Positions 27,338 to 35,169 of a stretch of DNA of 64,000 bases are shown piece after piece. The translations under genes were made by a program, and so were the position numbers. Below the pieces are notes generated by a model. The model was not told where the DNA came from. It searched no databases and saw only the letters and a list, made by a program, of their open reading frames with translations. The stretch lies in the NCBI GenBank assembly GCA_944364615.1, contig CALVWF010000001.1:1-64000 (forward strand). Direction: 5' to 3'. The stretch comes from an uncultured Clostridia bacterium (lineage in GTDB: Bacteria > Bacillota > Clostridia > Christensenellales > CAG-314). How positions within the stretch are numbered: position 1 is the first letter of the stretch; each line of letters starts with the position of its first letter.

Positions 27338-28540
27338 TCAGCCTTTGAGTTGTTGGGCAAACTTTTTTCCGAATTCGTAAGCGCCCTGCAACTGTGCGTC
27401 GCTGGGATTGAGACGCACACGGTACCCTTCCACAACGTTGAGTTTCATAAGTTTAAGCCGTGCCTCAAGATTGGGAACGGCTTCGCCGCTCCAGCCGAAA
27501 CTGCCGAACGCGCCTGCCAACTTACCCTTGTCCACCGTGGGATTGAAGCAGTTGACAATGTCGTTTATCGGAGGAAGACTGTCGCCCAGAATGGTACAAC
27601 TGCCGAGCAACACGCCGTCGGATTTTTTGCAACTTTCCTTGGATTTTTCAAGGTCGTCTTTTACCACGTCGAACATTTCCACCTTGACGCCGCTGTCGGT
27701 AATACCGCGCGCAATTTCTTCGGCAAGTTTGCGAGTGTAGCCGTACGCAGTCGCGTAGACTACCGTAACCGTGTTTGTCTTGGGCTGAGGCTTACACCAC
27801 TCCTTGTACATATCGATGTACCTTTGCGGATTAGAACGTATAACGGGACCGTGACCGTTGCATATACGCTTGATACGAAGGGGTTCTATTTTCTTTAAAG
27901 CGTTGACCATGTAAGGTATTTTGTACGGACCGATGATATTGTCGAAATAATACTTGTAGGCGTCCATAAATCCGTCGAAATCCTCTGTGACGTCATTGAA
28001 GACCTCAGGCGACGAGAAATGACATCCGAAACTGTCGCAGGTCATAAGAGTTTCGTCTTCGGGAATGTAGGTATACATTGTGTCCGGCCAGTGCAAAAAA
28101 GGCAGTTGCAAGAATTGCAGCGTCTTGCCACCGAGGGGAAGGGTGTCTCCGTCCTTTACCACAATGTGCTTAAACTCGCGGTTGAGTATTTCTTTCAGAA
28201 ATGTAATTGCGCCGATTGTTCCCACAATAGTAATGTCAGGAGCAAGTTGAAGCAATTTCTCGATGCTGCCGCTGTGATCCGGTTCAGTGTGTTGCATCAC
28301 AAGATAATCTATCTTGGAAACGTCCGTTACAGTCTGTATTTCTTGCAGTTGAGTGTCAAAGAAAGGCGCCTTGCAAGTTTCAAACAGCGCTGTCTTTTCC
28401 GTTCCTTTGACAACGTAGGCGTTGTAAGACGTGCCGTACGGAGTGTACATCACGATGTCAAATACTCTGAGATCGGGATCCTGAACTCCGACATAGAAGA
28501 TGTTGCTGCACACCTTGTTGTCACACAAACATTTGCTCAT
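27338..28540 (-). CDS. A-type flavoprotein (flavodiiron protein, FprA family)
   Basis: A 400-residue cytoplasmic enzyme that reduces oxygen or nitric oxide, typical of anaerobes. The metallo-beta-lactamase-like domain carries the diiron ligand motif MQHTEPDHSG, then LHWPDTMYTY and NGHGPVIR. The C-terminal flavodoxin domain (TVVYATAYGYTRKLAEEIA) binds FMN. The ATG at 28540 is used since AGAGG precedes it. A single gene with its own promoter (-35 TTGCCA at 28593-28598, -10 TATAAT at 28570-28575) and terminator. No rubredoxin partner is adjacent. Confidence 0.93.
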   Translation of the reverse strand: MSKCLCDNKVCSNIFYVGVQDPDLRVFDIVMYTPYGTSYNAYVVKGTEKTALFETCKAPFFDTQLQEIQTVTDVSKIDYLVMQHTEPDHSGSIEKLLQLAPDITIVGTIGAITFLKEILNREFKHIVVKDGDTLPLGGKTLQFLQLPFLHWPDTMYTYIPEDETLMTCDSFGCHFSSPEVFNDVTEDFDGFMDAYKYYFDNIIGPYKIPYMVNALKKIEPLRIKRICNGHGPVIRSNPQRYIDMYKEWCKPQPKTNTVTVVYATAYGYTRKLAEEIARGITDSGVKVEMFDVVKDDLEKSKESCKKSDGVLLGSCTILGDSLPPINDIVNCFNPTVDKGKLAGAFGSFGWSGEAVPNLEARLKLMKLNVVEGYRVRLNPSDAQLQGAYEFGKKFAQQLKG

Positions 28541-28569
28541 ATTTAAAACCTCTTTAACTGTTTTTTTCA

Positions 28570-28598
28570 ATTATATCAAATTATTACAGAATTGGCAA
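28570..28598 (-). promoter_or_regulatory. Flavodiiron gene promoter
   Basis: TTGCCA, 17 bp, TATAAT on the minus strand, giving a leader of about 22 bases. Confidence 0.8.
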
Positions 28599-28742
28599 CA
28601 ACAAGCATTACTGCACATTGCAAGTTTTGCCTTTAACTTTTAAACAAATACCGTTCTTTTTAAAACGACAGGCATTTTCACCTGAAGTAATAGAAATTTT
28701 ACCGATGACGGTATTTTGTCACAGACCATTTTAATACAAAGA

Positions 28743-28768
28743 CAAACGCTTCCCGAAGGAAGCGTTTG
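28743..28768 (-). terminator. Terminator of the NifU-like/GGGtGRT operon
   Basis: An 11-bp stem CAAACGCTTCC/GGAAGCGTTTG with a tight TTCG loop on the minus strand. The T-run is short. Confidence 0.7.
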
Positions 28769-28784
28769 CAAATTTAATTGAATG

Positions 28785-29783
28785 TTACTTCGCAAGAGAA
28801 ACCGCAACCGCGCATGCAACGGATGCTCCCACCATCGGGTTGTTGCCCATACCGATGAGACCCATCATTTCAACGTGAGCGGGAACGGAAGACGAACCCG
28901 CAAACTGTGCGTCGCTGTGCATTCTTCCCATTGTGTCCGTCATACCGTAAGAAGCGGGACCTGCCGCAACGTTGTCGGGGTGAAGAGTACGTCCTGTACC
29001 GCCGCCGCTTGCGACCGAGAAGTAATCCTTGCCGTGTTCCACAGCCCATTTCTTGTAAGTACCTGCAACGGGATGCTGGAAACGTGTGGGGTTGGTGCTG
29101 TTGCCTGTGATGGAGACGTCTACCTTTTCGTGAATCATGATTGCAACGCCTTCATTGACGTCGTCCGCGCCGTAGCAACGAACCTTAGCCTTTTCGCCGT
29201 CGGAGAAAGCAGTTTCCTTTACAATGGCAAGTTTGCCCGTGTAGTAGTCGTACTTGGTCTGAACGTAGGTAAATCCGTTTATACGTGAAATGATATAAGC
29301 GGCATCTTTACCGAGACCGTTGAGAATGACGCGCAGAGGATTTTTTCTTACCTTGTTGGCGTTACGAACGATACCTATAGCGCCTTCGGCAGCCGCGAAG
29401 GATTCGTGTCCTGCAAGGAAAGCGAAGCACTCCGTTTCTTCTCTCAAAAGTTTAGCGGCGAGATTGCCGTGACCGAGACCTACTTTGCGTTGGTCCGCAA
29501 CGGAACCGGGGATACAGAAAGCCTGCAATCCCAATCCGATGAGTTCGGCTGCTTCCGCTGCCGACTTGGCACCCTTTCTGATAGCGATGGCGCATCCAAG
29601 AGTATATGCCCAAACGGCGTTTTCAAATGCTATGGGTTGAACGCCCTTGACTATTTCTTCAACGTTGATTCCCTTGTCAAGGCAAATCTGACGAGCCTGT
29701 TCAAGATTTTCGATATCGTACTTTTTAAGTTCGGCATTTATTTTGTCTATTCTTCTTTCATAACCTTCAAATCTGATTGACAT
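28785..29783 (-). CDS. GGGtGRT family protein
   Basis: A 332-residue protein of a conserved family named for the motif found here at residues 250-256 (ASGGGTGRTLHPD). Other conserved blocks are AFLAGHESFAAAEGAIGIVRN, LNGLGKDAAYIISRINGF and SITGNSTNPTRFQHPVAGTY. It is rich in glycine with alternating hydrophobic segments, looks soluble, and no known cofactor motif was recognised. It starts 14 bases after the NifU-like gene with GGGAGG before its ATG, and the pair forms a two-gene operon. No biochemical role is known to me. Confidence 0.85.
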   Translation of the reverse strand: MSIRFEGYERRIDKINAELKKYDIENLEQARQICLDKGINVEEIVKGVQPIAFENAVWAYTLGCAIAIRKGAKSAAEAAELIGLGLQAFCIPGSVADQRKVGLGHGNLAAKLLREETECFAFLAGHESFAAAEGAIGIVRNANKVRKNPLRVILNGLGKDAAYIISRINGFTYVQTKYDYYTGKLAIVKETAFSDGEKAKVRCYGADDVNEGVAIMIHEKVDVSITGNSTNPTRFQHPVAGTYKKWAVEHGKDYFSVASGGGTGRTLHPDNVAAGPASYGMTDTMGRMHSDAQFAGSSSVPAHVEMMGLIGMGNNPMVGASVACAVAVSLAK

Positions 29784-29797
29784 TTTCTATACCTCCC

Positions 29798-30490
29798 TTA
29801 CTGCTTACGCGGATTGATGTACGAATGAGCATTTTCGAAACGACCGTAATGTTTCTTGGCCTTTTCCAATGCTTCGTTGCCGCTGACACCCTTGCTGATA
29901 TTGTCCATCATGATACCGAGATTTACATATTCGTAGCCGATGATTTCGCCGTTTTCGTCCAGAGCGAGTTGCGTTACGTAACCTTCAGCCATTTCGAGAT
30001 AACGGGGACCCTTCGCCTTAGTGGAATACATCGTACCCACCTGACTTCTGAGACCCTTGCCCAGATCTTCCAGACCGCCGCCGATGGGCAGACCTGCGTC
30101 GGAGAAAGCCGTCTGACTTCTGCCGTAAACAATTTGCAGGAACAGTTCTCTCATCGCAACGTTTATTGCGTCGCAAACAAGGTCGGTGTTAAGTGCTTCC
30201 AGCAAAGTTTTGCCGGGGAGAATTTCCGATGCCATAGCAGCGGAGTGAGTCATACCGGAACAACCGATAGTTTCAACAAGCGCTTCTTCGATGATTCCGT
30301 TTTTGATGTTTAATGTAAGTTTGCAAGTTCCTTGCTGAGGAGCACAGCATCCGCAACCGTGTGTCAGACCGCTGATGTCCTTAATGTCGTAAGCCTGAAC
30401 CCACTTTCCTTCTTCGGGAATGGGAGCAGGGCCGTGATTGCAACCTTTTTTAACGCAGACCATTGCGTCTACTTCATGTGAGTATTGCAT
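29798..30490 (-). CDS. NifU/IscU-like iron-sulfur scaffold protein
   Basis: A 230-residue protein with a NifU_N-like domain. Cysteines at about 46, 48, 49 (HGCGCC), 77 (IGCSGM) and 106 (LVCDAI) fall where IscU-type scaffolds bind a cluster, with extra cysteines at 12, 17 and 56. It is longer than IscU (about 130), with a C-terminal extension (AEGYVTQLALDENGEIIGYEY). Ribosome binding site GGAGG. No cysteine desulfurase is adjacent. Its only operon partner is the GGGtGRT protein, suggesting a dedicated scaffold or cluster carrier. Confidence 0.85.
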   Translation of the reverse strand: MQYSHEVDAMVCVKKGCNHGPAPIPEEGKWVQAYDIKDISGLTHGCGCCAPQQGTCKLTLNIKNGIIEEALVETIGCSGMTHSAAMASEILPGKTLLEALNTDLVCDAINVAMRELFLQIVYGRSQTAFSDAGLPIGGGLEDLGKGLRSQVGTMYSTKAKGPRYLEMAEGYVTQLALDENGEIIGYEYVNLGIMMDNISKGVSGNEALEKAKKHYGRFENAHSYINPRKQ

Positions 30491-30530
30491 AAAAAGTCGT
30501 CCTCCGAAATTATTTTTTCACAACACTTTG

Positions 30531-30559
30531 ATTATACCATAACATTTGCCAAACTGCAA
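30531..30559 (-). promoter_or_regulatory. NifU-like/GGGtGRT promoter
   Basis: TTGCAG (30554-30559), 17 bp, TATAAT (30531-30536) on the minus strand. Nothing else is seen between 30560 and the terminator at 30721. Confidence 0.75.
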
Positions 30560-30720
30560 AGATTTTCTTTACAAAAAGTCATTTTATCAATTTATCACAG
30601 TATAAAAAAATTGTATCACTATTCGGACTTTTATATTGCCCGACACTGCAAGACAAAACATTATTATCCTTCTTACGCGTTGACGTAATTATTTCCCTGC
30701 GCAAAGAAAATCAGGACAAA

Positions 30721-30750
30721 AAAAAACGTCCGCCTGTTTGAGACGGACGT
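30721..30750 (-). terminator. Terminator of surface-protein gene
   Basis: ACGTCCG/CGGACGT stem, followed by eight or more Ts on the minus strand. Confidence 0.85.
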
Positions 30751-30759
30751 AAAATTCAA

Positions 30760-32082
30760 TTACTTTTTGGAAGTGTCGTTCTGTGCAGACGCAGGACGTC
30801 CTTTACCGTTGTCCTTGGGTTTTACGAACAACAACACGATGATACCGACAGCGGCAGCGCATGCAATGCAGATGAGCACTATTGTCCACACGTCGTTTGT
30901 GTTGTCACCAAGGTCGGGACTTGTTGTCAGGATGTTGAGATCCTTGACCGTCTTGTGACCGTAGGTATCGGTTACAGTGTAGGTCACTCTGTAAATGTAG
31001 TCGTCGTCGGCTTTGGAAACTTCGCTTGCGGCGGGATAAAGCACACCGCTCTTGAAGAAATCTTCGTAACCTTCGGTGACCGTCTTTGTTTCACCGTCAT
31101 AAATCTTCACCCATTCGCCGTTGACTTTTTTCATTACGTTGTAAACGGTGGTAGTTGTGGATGTAGAGTCGGTTACAGTGGGAGTAGGTATCGTATAAGA
31201 ACTTCCTGCCGCAATACCCGATGTCTGAACAGCCAGTTGTGAAGATGTGAATTCCACTTCGGGAGCGTCTGTGTCGATGACATATCTTCCGAACTGATAG
31301 TAGGATGCATTGTCACCATTTTCAAACACTGCTTCGTTACCGGCGGCGTCCGTCACATAGAAACGGAAATACCAGTAACCCGTCGTTGTTACGGACAGTT
31401 CGTTGGTGGTAGTACCCGACCATTCTTTGTCGTCGTAATAGTCGCCGGGAGCGCAGTACTCGATGCGGATTTCGTACAGTTTGGCGTCGTTGAATGTAAC
31501 TTCTTCGCCCTCTTCGTTTTCCTTGGTGGAAACGGCGGTGCTTTCAACCAGAATGTTCACATCGCTTGCCCATTCGGTGGGAAGTTGCATTTCATCGTTT
31601 GCGCTGATGTTGAAATTGTAGAAATTGTGACCTTCTTCAGGGCTTTTGAGCCATTGTTCAAGCAACTGAGCGTCCACTACGGGAGCAATCTTGTCTACGA
31701 GCAACTTGCTCATTGTTCCGTACTCTTCGCCGGATTTTTCCACAAAAGCGTACCATTTGTTGTCTTCTGCCGTAAATGTTTCGGAATCGTAGGCTACCCA
31801 AGAAACGCTTGTAAGATCAGCGTCATCGGCGGGCAAAGCGTCCTTGCTGTCGGCAACCACGTAAAACACGCTGTTGTCGGAAGAAGACGCTTCGTACAGG
31901 AATTGTTTGTTTGTATAGAAGTAGCCGTCAACGGCAGACAGTTTGTCTTCCTTGGAGCCACTTTCGCTAAGCGAATAAAAAGAGCCGGCATTGACTGCTG
32001 CAAATGAGGTAAACGTTCCGGCGAAAACCGAAGTTACCAGTACCAAAGTCAACACCAAACTAATTAAAACCTTGCTTTTCAC
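30760..32082 (-). CDS. Membrane-anchored cell-surface protein
   Basis: A 440-residue exported protein. A signal peptide (VLISLVLTLVLVTSVFAGTF) is followed by an extracellular region of acidic, Thr/Ser/Tyr-rich beta domains with an Ig-like flavour (SVTTTGYWYFRFYVTDAAG, ending in VTYTVTDTYGHKTVKDLNI). A C-terminal transmembrane helix (WTIVLICIACAAAVGIIVLL) and a short basic tail complete it. The start is a GTG at 32082, with GGAGG 8 bases upstream; an ATG 19 codons earlier lies in the leader. No catalytic motif seen. It may be an adhesin or envelope sensor. Confidence 0.75.
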   Translation of the reverse strand: MKSKVLISLVLTLVLVTSVFAGTFTSFAAVNAGSFYSLSESGSKEDKLSAVDGYFYTNKQFLYEASSSDNSVFYVVADSKDALPADDADLTSVSWVAYDSETFTAEDNKWYAFVEKSGEEYGTMSKLLVDKIAPVVDAQLLEQWLKSPEEGHNFYNFNISANDEMQLPTEWASDVNILVESTAVSTKENEEGEEVTFNDAKLYEIRIEYCAPGDYYDDKEWSGTTTNELSVTTTGYWYFRFYVTDAAGNEAVFENGDNASYYQFGRYVIDTDAPEVEFTSSQLAVQTSGIAAGSSYTIPTPTVTDSTSTTTTVYNVMKKVNGEWVKIYDGETKTVTEGYEDFFKSGVLYPAASEVSKADDDYIYRVTYTVTDTYGHKTVKDLNILTTSPDLGDNTNDVWTIVLICIACAAAVGIIVLLFVKPKDNGKGRPASAQNDTSKK

Positions 32083-32166
32083 TATAATATCCTCCGAGAC
32101 GGAAAATCCGTCTGATTTACTTATTGTTGCAAAGGGCATAAGACACCCTTGTGCAAATCACTAATT

Positions 32167-32195
32167 ATTTTACAATCAAATACCGATATTGTCAA
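32167..32195 (-). promoter_or_regulatory. Surface-protein promoter
   Basis: TTGACA (32190-32195), 17 bp, TAAAAT (32167-32172) on the minus strand. The 78-base leader folds into two hairpins (about 32134-32159 and AGACGG/CCGTCT at about 32095-32112), the second just before the ribosome binding site. Confidence 0.8.
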
Positions 32196-32249
32196 CGATT
32201 TTACCTTGACAATATTTATAAACAGCAACAAAACAACAACTTTAAACAC

Positions 32250-33035
32250 TCAGTCCAGGTTGTCGCTCACTTCCACCTTGCGGGAAATGTTGAGTTGTCC
32301 TTCTTCGAAATCGTCGCTGTCCTTGTACACGTCAAGATGCGAAGCAATGTCAAACAAATTCCACGGGTGAGTATCGGGCGGATAGCATACAAACACCATT
32401 CTTTCCTTGCTTACTGGGTGGTCGAAAGACAACTGATAAGCCCACAATGCAAGATTTCTGCCCTTGACGATGTCGCCGCCGTAACGGGCGTCACCGAACA
32501 ACGGACTGCCTATTGCGGAAAACTGTACGCGTATCTGATGACTGCGCCCCGTTTCCAGTCTTACCTTTACCAAAGCGAGTTGATCCGTGTGTTCCAGCAC
32601 TTCGTAATCCAGTCTTGCACATTTTGCACCCGTTGTGCCGAATGTGGCTACATAGACGTTGTTGGTAAGAGCGTTCTTTTTAAGATAATGCACCAGTTCG
32701 CCTTTTCTCTGTTTGGGAGTGTTGACGACGGTGGCAAGATACATTTTGTTCATCTTGCCTTCGCGTATCTGAGCGGACAGTCTTTCGGCACTTTTACTGT
32801 TTCTGGCAAACACCATCACCCCGCCTGTAGGTCTGTCAAGACGGTGAACAAGTCCGAGATATACTTCGCCGGGCTTGTTGTACTTTTGCTTGACGTACTG
32901 TTTGAGCAACGTCAGCATGTCGGTATCTCCCGATTCGTCGGGCTGACTGGGAATATTTTGCGGTTTTACCACGACAAGCACGCTGTTGTCTTCGTGAAGT
33001 ATGCGTATATCGTCCATCGTAAACTGTTTTTTCAT
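32250..33035 (-). CDS. RluA-family pseudouridine synthase
   Basis: A 261-residue RNA pseudouridine synthase. The catalytic aspartate is in GLVHRLDRPTGGVMVFAR. There is no N-terminal S4 domain, which fits the short RluA/TruC-like subgroup; the target uridine in rRNA or tRNA cannot be told. The ATG at 33035 overlaps the stop of the methyltransferase gene by 4 bases and has GGGGG before it. The two RNA-modification genes form one transcript. Confidence 0.88.
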   Translation of the reverse strand: MKKQFTMDDIRILHEDNSVLVVVKPQNIPSQPDESGDTDMLTLLKQYVKQKYNKPGEVYLGLVHRLDRPTGGVMVFARNSKSAERLSAQIREGKMNKMYLATVVNTPKQRKGELVHYLKKNALTNNVYVATFGTTGAKCARLDYEVLEHTDQLALVKVRLETGRSHQIRVQFSAIGSPLFGDARYGGDIVKGRNLALWAYQLSFDHPVSKERMVFVCYPPDTHPWNLFDIASHLDVYKDSDDFEEGQLNISRKVEVSDNLD

Positions 33036-33895
33036 TTTGCCCCCGTAAACAATGCGCTTGCTCCGCAAGGTAACACAATACCTTCTTCCTCGGTGGGCAA
33101 ACACACTTCGTATGCCTGAGTGTCGCCCTTGCGTCCCAGGCATCTGTTGAGTATATTTTTAAGTACCGCGGGTTGCAATCCCGTGGTGTAGGAATTGATA
33201 AGCACGAACAGCGGATTGTCGCTCAGCACACCTTCGCACAACTGTACGAAATCCGCTATATCCTGTTCTATTTTCCACACCTCGCCGTTGGCTCCCCTGC
33301 CGTAACTGGGCGGATCCATTATGACGGCGTCGTACTTTCTGCCCCTGTTGATTTCGCGTTTGACAAACTTACGACAGTCATCCACGATATATCTCACCGG
33401 ACGGTCGGCAAGTCCCGACAACGCCATGTTTTCCTTTGCGCGATCCACCATGTTTTTAGCGGCATCGACGTGGCAGACGCTTGCTCCTGCATAAGCGCAG
33501 GCAACCGTAGCGCCCCCCGTATAGGCAAACAGATTGAGCACGCTGACAGGTCTGCTGGCGTTTCGGATGAGGTCTATCATCGTTGCCCAATTGACTGCCT
33601 GTTCGGGGAACAGTCCCGTGTGCTTGAATCCCATGGGTTTTACGGAAAAAGTAAGGTCGCGCCAACTCACGTTCCAACTTTCCGGAAGACGCCTGAAATA
33701 CTCCCAGTGTCCTCCGCCCGTTTCCGAACGCACGTAGCGGGCGTCGACGGAAGTGAAGGAGGTAAGAGGCTTGCTCGCATGCCATATTACCTGCGGATCG
33801 GGACGTATCAGTACGAAATTCTTCCAACGTTCGAGTTTTTCGCCGTCACCCGTCGCTATTACCGAATAATCTTTCCATTCGTTGTTGATTTTCAT
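33032..33895 (-). CDS. Class I SAM-dependent RNA methyltransferase (RlmI-like)
   Basis: A 287-residue methyltransferase. The SAM site is LNLFAYTGGATVACAYAGA and the acidic loop HVDAAKNMVDRAKEN; the catalytic motif DPPSYGRG matches the RlmI/YccW group that methylates cytosine C5 in 23S rRNA. The PUA domain of E. coli RlmI is absent. Homology and a start-adjacent promoter support the ATG at 33895; it has no ribosome binding site. The longer in-frame extension would cross the promoter and is rejected. Confidence 0.85.
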   Translation of the reverse strand: MKINNEWKDYSVIATGDGEKLERWKNFVLIRPDPQVIWHASKPLTSFTSVDARYVRSETGGGHWEYFRRLPESWNVSWRDLTFSVKPMGFKHTGLFPEQAVNWATMIDLIRNASRPVSVLNLFAYTGGATVACAYAGASVCHVDAAKNMVDRAKENMALSGLADRPVRYIVDDCRKFVKREINRGRKYDAVIMDPPSYGRGANGEVWKIEQDIADFVQLCEGVLSDNPLFVLINSYTTGLQPAVLKNILNRCLGRKGDTQAYEVCLPTEEEGIVLPCGASALFTGAK

Positions 33896-33904
33896 AATAT
33901 GTTT

Positions 33905-33933
33905 ATTATATATCACGCGGCGCATTTTAACAA
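33905..33933 (-). promoter_or_regulatory. RlmI-like gene promoter, apparently leaderless
   Basis: TTGTTA (33928-33933), 17 bp, TATAAT (33905-33910) on the minus strand. Predicted +1 near 33898 leaves about 3 bases before the ATG. Confidence 0.7.
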
Positions 33934-34044
33934 GCGAACGCAAACAAGTTTCGCTAAAATCGGCAATTTGTCCCCCTACGCAACGACACACAACCGCCTT
34001 TAAAATGACGGGAAATAATTTCGTCAAAGTGATGAATTGTCAAA

Positions 34045-35007
34045 TCAAGTGCAACACAAAGAGAGATTTTCAATGAACAAATCTTGTGGTGTATGGTAAT
34101 GCAAAACTTTCTTAGGCCTGGCGTTAATTAACGCCAGGTTCTTTTTCAGGGTTGCAGGGCTGACTCTCGAAAGGTTTCTTCCTTTCGGATAGAATTCTCT
34201 AAGCAGTCCGTTCAGATTCTCATTCGTTCCTTTCTGCCATGCACAATACGGGTCGGCGAAGTACATATCACAGTTTAAGGCTTTTTCTATCTCTCTCCAA
34301 CAGGCAAACTCACTGCCCCTGTCGCAGGTGATCGTCTTTACTGCTCCTTTGGGAAACTTGGAAAGCGCGTCTATAATCGCTTTCGCCATAGTTTCTCCCT
34401 TTCTGTCCGGTATCTTCACAGCAATATAATATCTCGTCTTCCTCTCCGCAAGCGTGGCAAAACATGTCTTGCTTTTTCCTTGTCCGGATACCACAGTATC
34501 CGCTTCCCAATGCCCGAATTCCTTGCGGCTGTACACGCTCTTATCTCGTTTCCTTATACTTTTTCCCGTTGTAAATCTTCCTCCGTTGCCCAAACGGTTA
34601 CGGGTTTTTCCTTTCCTGCGCAGATTTTTCAGAGTAGAACGCAAGTATCTTTCGTCTATCCAACGATAAATTGTTTTGAACGAAGGCATTTTCATGCCGC
34701 ACGGTGTGTTGGATATTTGTTCGGGAGACCATGTTTGCGACAGCTTTTCGTCTATGTACTCCAATACCTCTTGTTTCCAGAACATTCCGCGGTGGCGGTA
34801 ACTGTTTCTCAAGTCGCTTTTTCTTTGCGCCGTATACGGGTAGTATCTGGGTATATCCCTGAAAAAGGTACAGTTCCGTCTTAACTCTCTCGATACCGAA
34901 CTGACGTTCCTGCCCAAAAGCCTTGCGATTTCCCGATAACTTTTTCCTTTGACATAGTATTCTCGTAGACAACAGCGCTCTTCTATGGTAAAATGGTGGT
35001 AGTTCAT
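34045..35007 (-). CDS. IS30-family transposase
   Basis: A 320-residue DDE transposase. The N-terminal helix-turn-helix (YREIARLLGRNVSSVSRELRRN) recognises the ends; the catalytic acids lie in GHWEADTV, TCDRGSEFA and GTNENLNGLLREF. AAGGAG precedes the ATG. The frame is intact, so the element may still be active. Confidence 0.95.
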   Translation of the reverse strand: MNYHHFTIEERCCLREYYVKGKSYREIARLLGRNVSSVSRELRRNCTFFRDIPRYYPYTAQRKSDLRNSYRHRGMFWKQEVLEYIDEKLSQTWSPEQISNTPCGMKMPSFKTIYRWIDERYLRSTLKNLRRKGKTRNRLGNGGRFTTGKSIRKRDKSVYSRKEFGHWEADTVVSGQGKSKTCFATLAERKTRYYIAVKIPDRKGETMAKAIIDALSKFPKGAVKTITCDRGSEFACWREIEKALNCDMYFADPYCAWQKGTNENLNGLLREFYPKGRNLSRVSPATLKKNLALINARPKKVLHYHTPQDLFIENLSLCCT

Positions 35008-35097
35008 ACAGATCTCCTTTGTGTAAATTTTGGTTTTGCAACTCTATTTTACCACAGATTTGTATGAACTCCTTTTTTCCTCAACTGTTGCACTTAA
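34045..35097 (-). mobile_element. IS30-family insertion sequence
   Basis: A compact element holding one transposase gene. Its ends carry imperfect inverted repeats: TCAAGTGCAACA at 34045-34056 and TGTTGCACTTAA at 35086-35097, with further similarity inward (ACAAATCT on both sides). The left repeat overlaps the transposase stop codon. It sits between the ileS terminator and the RlmI-like promoter and breaks no gene. No clear target duplication was identified. Confidence 0.8.
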
Positions 35098-35114
35098 TAG
35101 TATAATTCACCAAA

Positions 35115-35150
35115 GTAAAAAACAGGACAAACCGCAACGGTTTGTCCTGT
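35115..35150 (-). terminator. ileS terminator
   Basis: A 13-bp stem ACAGGACAAACCG/CGGTTTGTCCTGT with a 3-base loop and a T-run on the minus strand. Confidence 0.9.
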
Positions 35151-35169
35151 CCGTTTAATCTTAAAAGTT

